Source: Planctomycetota bacterium
Lineage (GTDB): Bacteria > Planctomycetota > Planctomycetia > Pirellulales > Pirellulaceae
Length of the DNA: 11,663 nucleotides
Direction: 5' to 3'
Assembly: GCA_023417165.1 (NCBI GenBank)
Contig: JAEZGD010000191.1
Span: forward strand, 1 to 11,663
The notes under the pieces are model-generated. The model saw only the letters and a program-made list of their open reading frames with translations, had not been told where the DNA came from and made no database searches. This document shows, piece after piece, positions 7,138 to 11,663 of the stretch (its first letter is position 1; each line of letters opens with the position of its first letter). A program made the position numbers and the translations under genes.

Positions 7138-8208
7138 TTATCGCGGTTTCTTCTTTGTCAGTCCCTTGGAGACGGGCTTTTTACCCGTTTCGTCGCTTTT
7201 TTTCTTGCCGTCGGTTTTGGCCGCATCGGCAGGCTTCTTCTTGGCCGGCTCGGCCTCCGTCTTCTTGGCGGACGGCTTGGTTTTCTCGGCCGGCTTATCG
7301 GTGGCTTTGGCGGGCTTGGACTTGCCGTCCTTGGCCGCTTCCTTTTCCTTGGCGGCGGGTTCCTTGGGGGCTGGAGCCGCAGCGCCGCCTTTGCCAGCGG
7401 GCTTGTCTTTCGAGGTATCGCGAGCCGGCGGAGGCTTCTGCGGATTCATCATCTCTTGCTCGGCCTGACGCTCGCGCTCACGTTCTTTCGCGGCTGCCTT
7501 GGCGTGCTCGACATCCAACTCTTTGCGTTTGACCTGCCGGGCGGCGACGCGTTCTTTCACGTCGGGAATGATCTCGGCCAGAATCGTTTTCATGCGGGCA
7601 CTGGTCGGAGCAGCATAGAAATCGGCGGCCAACTGGTGCAGTTCCGAGAAGAACTCGGTGCCTTTGTTCTTCGGAATGGCGCGCTCGAGACCTGGCAGCA
7701 GTTCTTTGGCCGCTTCCGAGTCGCTGATGACGCCCAGCACCGCCAGCACGTCGTAAGTGCCTTCGTCGGCAGCGATGGCGTGACCACCCAGCGCGTTTTG
7801 CGTGATGTACGCCTGGGCGAAGGGCGTCGCGCCGAACTTCTCGATGTCCTTGATCGATTTGCCGAGATTCTGCTTCTTCAGCGGCTCGAGATCGAAGGTG
7901 AAGATGTTATCGAAGATGCCTTGCAGCGCCTTCTTCACGCGATGCGCGGCGGCAACCGGCTGCGGCAACGACGTGAACACTTCGGCAAGTTCGTTGGCGC
8001 TGGTGACACGCACCTCGTTCCAATCGAAATAGGTCTGCTGCAATTGCGCAAATGCCTCGTCGGCCTTGTCGAACGAAGCGTTCTCCAGGCAGCAGGCATA
8101 CAGCCAATGCTCCAGCAGGCTGCGCTCGGGCGCGGCCACTGGCTTGTAGTGCTTCTTCAGAACTTTTTGCAGTTTGGCGATCAGGGTGGCGCGATTGGGG
8201 GTATTCAT
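7138..8208 (-). CDS. Endonuclease III (HhH-GPD)-fold-like protein with Lys/Ala/Pro-rich tail
   Basis: No exact family is recognised for this 356-residue protein. Residues 29-165 read like the helical core of HhH-GPD DNA glycosylases. The stretch 124-148 aligns without gaps to the HhH-to-catalytic-Asp segment of E. coli endonuclease III: Gly126 fits the first HhH glycine and Asp148 (IAADEG) fits the catalytic Asp of AVDTH. The position of catalytic Lys120 is Phe130, the second HhH glycine is Thr128, and there is no Cys-rich iron-sulphur loop (the only cysteines are 39 and 40). Lyase activity is therefore unlikely; a monofunctional glycosylase or a DNA/RNA-binding relic is possible. Residues 222-250 are a charged helix, probably coiled coil. 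From 256 to the end is a disordered Lys/Ala/Pro tail like histone H1, suited to nucleic-acid binding. It lies 34 bp after rbfA in the same direction. CCACC, not a Shine-Dalgarno, precedes the ATG. Confidence 0.8.
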   Translation of the reverse strand: MNTPNRATLIAKLQKVLKKHYKPVAAPERSLLEHWLYACCLENASFDKADEAFAQLQQTYFDWNEVRVTSANELAEVFTSLPQPVAAAHRVKKALQGIFDNIFTFDLEPLKKQNLGKSIKDIEKFGATPFAQAYITQNALGGHAIAADEGTYDVLAVLGVISDSEAAKELLPGLERAIPKNKGTEFFSELHQLAADFYAAPTSARMKTILAEIIPDVKERVAARQVKRKELDVEHAKAAAKERERERQAEQEMMNPQKPPPARDTSKDKPAGKGGAAAPAPKEPAAKEKEAAKDGKSKPAKATDKPAEKTKPSAKKTEAEPAKKKPADAAKTDGKKKSDETGKKPVSKGLTKKKPR

Positions 8209-8242
8209 GGTGGGCTAATGTGATCGCGAAATTCGAAACGGC

Positions 8243-8668
8243 TCAGCGAGCCACGTCATCCGAATCCTGGTCCTCGCCAGAATCCTCTTCCTCGACGTCC
8301 TCCACGTCTGCCAATTCTTCGTCCGTGGGCTTGGGCAATAGTTCGCCCAGCATGCGGCTGATCTCGATCGACTGCTTCACGCCCTTGTCGAGCACGAAGG
8401 TCAATTTGGGGATATAACGCGTATCGATCCGCTCACCGATCTTCGATTGCAAAAAGCCGGCGGAGTTTTGCAGACCGCGCAGCGCTAACGTCTGCTTCTT
8501 CTCGTCGCCCATGATCGACACATGGACCTTCGCCTGGCGCATGTCGGGCGCCACCTCGACAAAGGTGACGGTCACATCGCGCACGCGCGGATCTTGCAGC
8601 TCGATCAGAATCGCCGAGCTAACAACTTCGCGAATCGCGCTCGCAGCTTTTAAAGTACGACGGGACAT
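8243..8668 (-). CDS. rbfA: Ribosome-binding factor A
   Basis: RbfA binds the 30S subunit near helix 1 of 16S rRNA and helps its late maturation, especially in the cold. The 141 residues open with the family start MSRRTLKAASAIREVVSSAI, followed by LQDPRV, VEVAPDMRQAKVHVSIMG and RYIPKLTFVLDKGVKQS (84-100), the KH-like fold of RbfA. Residues 114-139 are an acidic tail (EELADVEDVEEEDSGED), longer than in E. coli and of unknown use. The gene follows infB on the same strand as in most bacteria, but the two are separated by the four-helix-bundle cassette, whose left inverted repeat begins 8 bp before the ATG. No Shine-Dalgarno is present: the bases upstream of the start belong largely to that repeat, so translation may depend on its folding. 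Confidence 0.93.
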   Translation of the reverse strand: MSRRTLKAASAIREVVSSAILIELQDPRVRDVTVTFVEVAPDMRQAKVHVSIMGDEKKQTLALRGLQNSAGFLQSKIGERIDTRYIPKLTFVLDKGVKQSIEISRMLGELLPKPTDEELADVEDVEEEDSGEDQDSDDVAR

Positions 8669-8676
8669 TAGTGTTC

Positions 8677-8717
8677 AAATTCCAAATTCCAAGCACCAAA
8701 TTCCAAACAAATACGAA
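8677..8717 (+). repeat. Terminal inverted repeat of four-helix-bundle cassette, rbfA side
   Basis: These 41 bp match the reverse complement of 9143-9183 at 36 positions. The arm is built of AAATTCC-like heptamers (AAATTCC, AAATTCC, AAGCACC, AAATTCC) and then AAACAAAT. It ends 8 bp from the rbfA start codon. Matching stops on the outer side at 8677, which defines the edge. A weaker echo (AACCAAATTCC) lies just inside it. Confidence 0.88.
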
Positions 8718-8748
8718 AGGCGAAAACCAAATTCCGAAACGAAGAAGG

Positions 8749-9111
8749 TTATTCGCTTCTCTTCACAATGGTGCTAAGAATCGAGCGTAGTTCTTGACAT
8801 TCCTGAAGCAGTTCGACCCGTTGTGATTCCAGAGACGGCTCGTCGCGCGTATCGACAAGCCGTAGCCAGAGTCGGGTCTCTTTGCATTCCTTTCGGGCAA
8901 TTCTTACTCGGTAAACAAAGTCCTTCTTGCTCAGGGCTTCGTTCGCCTCGATGTAGTTGGCGGCGACCGATCCCGAAGCCCTCGCTAGTTGACGCACATC
9001 GTTTTCGTTGCAAGCCGTTCGTGGCAATTGTTTGACAAAGACACGAACAGCTTGAGCGAAACAATAGGTGCGCTCTTCCAAATCATACTCACGCGAACCA
9101 AAAGCGTTCAT
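8749..9111 (-). CDS. Four-helix-bundle protein, S23/IVP family
   Basis: The 120 residues carry the family pattern: DLEERTYCFAQAVRVFVKQL (helix 1, 10-29), LARASGSVAANYIEANEA (helix 2, 42-59), then SKKDFVYRVRIARKECKETR with WLRLV (helix 3, 61-86), and a last helix from about 93. Family members were first found encoded in intervening sequences within 23S rRNA genes and are related in fold to Avd, the accessory protein of diversity-generating retroelements. They form pentameric barrels with a basic surface and probably bind nucleic acid; no catalytic residues are known. The length is normal and no frame defect is seen, so it looks functional. It is read in the same direction as infB and rbfA and likely depends on their transcript. 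No Shine-Dalgarno precedes the ATG at 9109-9111. Confidence 0.9.
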   Translation of the reverse strand: MNAFGSREYDLEERTYCFAQAVRVFVKQLPRTACNENDVRQLARASGSVAANYIEANEALSKKDFVYRVRIARKECKETRLWLRLVDTRDEPSLESQRVELLQECQELRSILSTIVKRSE

Positions 9112-9142
9112 CGCTTGTTTTGGTCATTGACCAATTGGGTTC

Positions 9143-9183
9143 TTGGAATTTGTTTGGAATTTGATGCTTGGGATTTGGGATTT
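9143..9183 (-). repeat. Terminal inverted repeat of four-helix-bundle cassette, infB side
   Basis: This is the inverted partner of 8677-8717 with five mismatches. It ends 8 bp from the infB stop codon (9192-9194), mirroring the 8-bp distance of the other arm from rbfA. Read on the minus strand it again consists of AAATCCC/AAATTCC units. Confidence 0.88.
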
Positions 9184-9191
9184 CCTGGCCG

Positions 9192-11663
9192 CTACAGGGT
9201 ACGGGCGACTTCCTCGATCTTGTAGGCTTCGAGCACGTCGTCCTTCTTGATGTCGTTGAAGCCGGCCAGGCGGATACCGCATTCCATGCCGCGCTGGACT
9301 TCCTTGGCGTCGTCCTTCTCGCGCTTGAGCGAGTCGAGGGCGTAATCGCCAATGGTGCGTCCTTCGCGGTTGACGCGGATGCGACAGCCACGCTCGATGG
9401 TGCCCGACGCCACATAGCAACCAGCGATGGTGCCGATGCGGCTGATCGAGAACACTTGCTTGACGAGCGCTCGGCCGAGTTCGACCACGCGTTCTTCTGG
9501 CTTGAGCTTGCCGCTGAGCATCGCTTTGATGTCGTCGGCCACTTTGTAAATGATTTCGTAGCGGCGAATTTCGACGCCGTACGAATCCGCCAGACTGCGC
9601 GCCGCTTCGTCCGGAATGACGTTGAAGCCCACGATGACCGCCTGCGAGGCGTGCGCCAACGTGACGTCCGCGACCGAGATACCGCCGACCGAAGCCTGCA
9701 AGATCTTGACCGCCACTTCCGGATGCTCGAGCTTGCCGAGTTCCTTGATCAACGCTTCGATCGAACCGCGGACGTCCGCCCGCAGAATGAGATTGAGCGT
9801 AACCTTCTCGGTGTCGGTTCCCAGTTTGCCGGTTTGCAAGCGCTCTTGGAATTGCTCGAACGAGACCTTGGTGGTCTTGCCGCCGAGTTTGGCGTCGCGG
9901 CCACGGAACGCGCGGGAAGCAGCGATCTCGCGGGCGGCGGCAATGTCGGTCAGCACGGTAAACGAATCGCCGGCTTCGGGCGCGATATCCAGGCCTGTGA
10001 CGTTGACCGGGGTGGAAGGCCCAGCCGACTTGACCTTGATATGCGGACGCAGGGTGTCGTACATCGCCTTGACGCGGCCATGAGCCGAACCGCAGACGAT
10101 GACGTCGCCGACATTGAGCGTGCCGGTTTGCACGATCAACTTGGCAATCACGCCGCGACCCGTTTCCTGTTCGGCTTCCAAGCAAGTACCGCTGGCGGGC
10201 TTGTTGGGATTGGCCTTCAGTTCGTGGATGTCGGCGATGGTGAGCAGCGTATCGAGCAGGTCGTCCATACCTGCGCCGGTGATGGCGCTGGTGCGGATGA
10301 CTTCGACGTTGCCACCCCATTCGCTCGGCAGCAATTCTTGCGCGGCCAGTTGTTGCAAAATGCGTTGCTGGTCGGTGCCGGGAAGGTCGACCTTGTTGAG
10401 CGCCACGACGATAGGCACATTAGCCGCCTTGATGTGGCTGATGGCTTCTTCGGTTTGCGGCATGATGCCGTCGTCAGCCGCGACCACCAAGACGGCGATG
10501 TCGGTGACGTTAGCACCGCGAGCGCGCATCTCGGTAAAGGCTTCGTGGCCAGGCGTATCGACAAAGGCGACCTTGCGCTCTCCCTTGTTGACCTGGTAAG
10601 CGCGGATGTGCTGTGTGATACCGCCGGCTTCGCCTGCGACGACGTTGATGCCGATCAAGCGATCGAGCAACGACGTCTTGCCGTGGTCGACGTGACCGAG
10701 GAAGGTCACGATCGGCGGACGGGGCTCCAGCACGGCTGGGTCGTCCGGCACGTCTTGCAGGTTGGTGATCAGCGACTCTTCGAGCGTTTCTTGCTTCTTG
10801 AATTCGAGCTCGACGCCGAGTTCCATCGCCAGCAAGTCGACGTACTCGTCGGGGATTTGCTGATTGATGGAGGCCATCATGCCCAGGCCCATCAGGGTCT
10901 TCATGACCTGGCCGGACATCACGCCTGCGGCTTCGGAGAAGCTGCGGACGGTACACGGCAGCACCAGTTGCACCTTGGCTTTACGCGGGGCAGCGGTGTC
11001 TTGCGCGTGCTTCGAGCGGCTGAATTTCTTCGGCCGCCGACGAACGCGACCCTCCTCGTCGATATCGTCGACGGAGCGGATCTTGCGCGCTTGTTGGCGG
11101 TTTTGACGCGCGGCGGCCATACCAGCCAGTCCGCCGCCATCCTTGCCACGCTTGGCGGCAGCCTCTTCTTCGTCGAGCTCCGCCTTGGTTTTGCCGCGTT
11201 TGCCAGGACCGACAACGCCGGGCTTGGTGGAGGGCTTGTTCAGCACCTTCTCGGCAATGTCTTGCAGGGCCGAGTGCTTGCCACCGGCGCCGGGGCGAGC
11301 TGGCTTTTGCATGGCCTTGGCGACTTCGTCGACCGAAATGGTCGGCGTCTTGCCCTTGGCCGAGCCACGCAGGACGTCCTTGGTCAGACGAATCTCGGGC
11401 TTCTGGGCCTTCGGTTCGTTGGCCGACGCCTGGGGCGTGGGCTGCTTCACCTCGGGCATGTCGGGCAGGCGAATTTGGATGCGGGGCTCGCGCTTCTTCG
11501 GACCCTTGTCCCCTTCGCGACCATCCTTCTTACCGCCACGACTATCAAGCACCTTGATTTTGGTGGAGCCAGCGGCAGCCGGGCTGGGACGCTGAGGCGC
11601 GTTGCTGAGCGGGCGAATCGGTCCGCCCATTCCCGTACGAGCGGGAGCCGGGGCAGCAGGAGC
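9192..11663 (-). CDS. infB: Translation initiation factor IF-2 (5' end outside window)
   Basis: IF2 is the GTPase that places initiator tRNA on the 30S subunit and promotes subunit joining. The frame is open through the window edge: 11 more codons (A/P-rich) precede the Met at 11630, so that Met is not the true start. Numbering from it, residues 1-210 are a charged Lys/Ala/Pro-rich linker, 221-279 an IF2_N-type domain, and the G domain has G1 GHVDHGKT (312-319), G2 GGITQHI (336-342), G3 DTPGH (358-362, catalytic His362), G4 NKVD (412-415) and G5 SAITG (448-452). Domains II, III and the C-terminal fMet-tRNA-binding domain (about 720-812) follow, ending ARTL. All key residues are present. nusA is expected upstream, outside the window. 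Downstream the usual neighbour rbfA is displaced by the cassette at 8677-9183. Confidence 0.96.
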   Translation of the reverse strand, partial: APAAPAPARTGMGGPIRPLSNAPQRPSPAAAGSTKIKVLDSRGGKKDGREGDKGPKKREPRIQIRLPDMPEVKQPTPQASANEPKAQKPEIRLTKDVLRGSAKGKTPTISVDEVAKAMQKPARPGAGGKHSALQDIAEKVLNKPSTKPGVVGPGKRGKTKAELDEEEAAAKRGKDGGGLAGMAAARQNRQQARKIRSVDDIDEEGRVRRRPKKFSRSKHAQDTAAPRKAKVQLVLPCTVRSFSEAAGVMSGQVMKTLMGLGMMASINQQIPDEYVDLLAMELGVELEFKKQETLEESLITNLQDVPDDPAVLEPRPPIVTFLGHVDHGKTSLLDRLIGINVVAGEAGGITQHIRAYQVNKGERKVAFVDTPGHEAFTEMRARGANVTDIAVLVVAADDGIMPQTEEAISHIKAANVPIVVALNKVDLPGTDQQRILQQLAAQELLPSEWGGNVEVIRTSAITGAGMDDLLDTLLTIADIHELKANPNKPASGTCLEAEQETGRGVIAKLIVQTGTLNVGDVIVCGSAHGRVKAMYDTLRPHIKVKSAGPSTPVNVTGLDIAPEAGDSFTVLTDIAAAREIAASRAFRGRDAKLGGKTTKVSFEQFQERLQTGKLGTDTEKVTLNLILRADVRGSIEALIKELGKLEHPEVAVKILQASVGGISVADVTLAHASQAVIVGFNVIPDEAARSLADSYGVEIRRYEIIYKVADDIKAMLSGKLKPEERVVELGRALVKQVFSISRIGTIAGCYVASGTIERGCRIRVNREGRTIGDYALDSLKREKDDAKEVQRGMECGIRLAGFNDIKKDDVLEAYKIEEVARTL

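Larger units (their letters stand above)
8677..9183 (-). mobile_element. IVS-like cassette: S23 four-helix-bundle gene between inverted repeats
   Basis: A 507-bp unit consists of two 41-bp inverted repeats around a single gene of the family first found in intervening sequences of 23S rRNA genes. It fills nearly the whole gap between the infB stop (9192) and the rbfA start (8668), two genes usually almost adjacent. It is visibly AT-richer than its surroundings. It encodes no transposase or recombinase, so movement would need help in trans, possibly by reverse transcription of an RNA; this is inference. No clear target duplication is seen at the edges. Confidence 0.7.

Noticed and set aside
7456..8223. 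255-codon plus-strand open frame opposite the endonuclease III-like gene
   Set aside because: It is an antisense shadow with no domain and no upstream signals. The minus-strand frame has a coherent fold pattern and operon position.
8677..8717. AAATTCC heptamer series as a CRISPR or iteron array
   Set aside because: The units are contiguous and degenerate with no spacers, and occur as the arms of an inverted repeat, not as an array or origin.
9124..10320. 398-codon minus-strand frame overlapping infB
   Set aside because: It is a shifted frame of infB with an Arg/Gly/His-rich, low-complexity translation; the infB frame has all GTPase motifs.

Overview
The window looks like chromosomal DNA of a planctomycete, most likely Pirellulales or a relative. 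The reasons are moderately high GC, several starts without a clear Shine-Dalgarno, a diheme cytochrome fused to a PA14-like domain, an IF2 with a long Lys/Ala/Pro-rich N-terminus, and an intergenic repeat that reads LTSPKRQRG when translated, which I recall as frequent in this phylum. This assignment is inference; no rRNA or other marker gene is present.

Left part (1-3904). A truncated secreted diheme cytochrome c/PA14 protein runs leftward off the edge. It is divergent from a membrane-anchored HtrA-type serine protease. The protease converges on a HAD hydrolase of the beta-phosphoglucomutase type, and between them lies a 173-bp unit bounded by inverted LTSPKRQRG repeats, whose right arm supplies the HAD stop codon. 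A second, divergent HAD phosphatase follows.

Right part (3955-11663). All genes are on the minus strand, so transcription runs from high to low coordinates: infB (IF2, 5' end outside the window), a four-helix-bundle (S23/IVP family) gene, rbfA, an endonuclease III-fold-like protein with a Lys/Ala/Pro tail, a large secreted TPR protein, and yebC. infB and rbfA belong to the conserved nusA-infB-rbfA translation cluster. yebC is also a translation or regulatory factor, so the block is centred on translation, with two poorly understood proteins in the middle.

Two observations stand out. First, the four-helix-bundle gene sits in a 507-bp AT-richer cassette with 41-bp inverted repeats (36/41 matching) that fills almost the whole infB-rbfA gap. 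It resembles a 23S rRNA intervening sequence moved into an mRNA, and the repeats would pair in the transcript right before the rbfA start. Second, yebC is cut by an in-frame TAA, after which 38 codons of recognisable YebC C-terminus continue in frame to a second stop.

There is no CRISPR array, tRNA, rRNA, transposase or phage gene, and no gene-free stretch above 300 bases.
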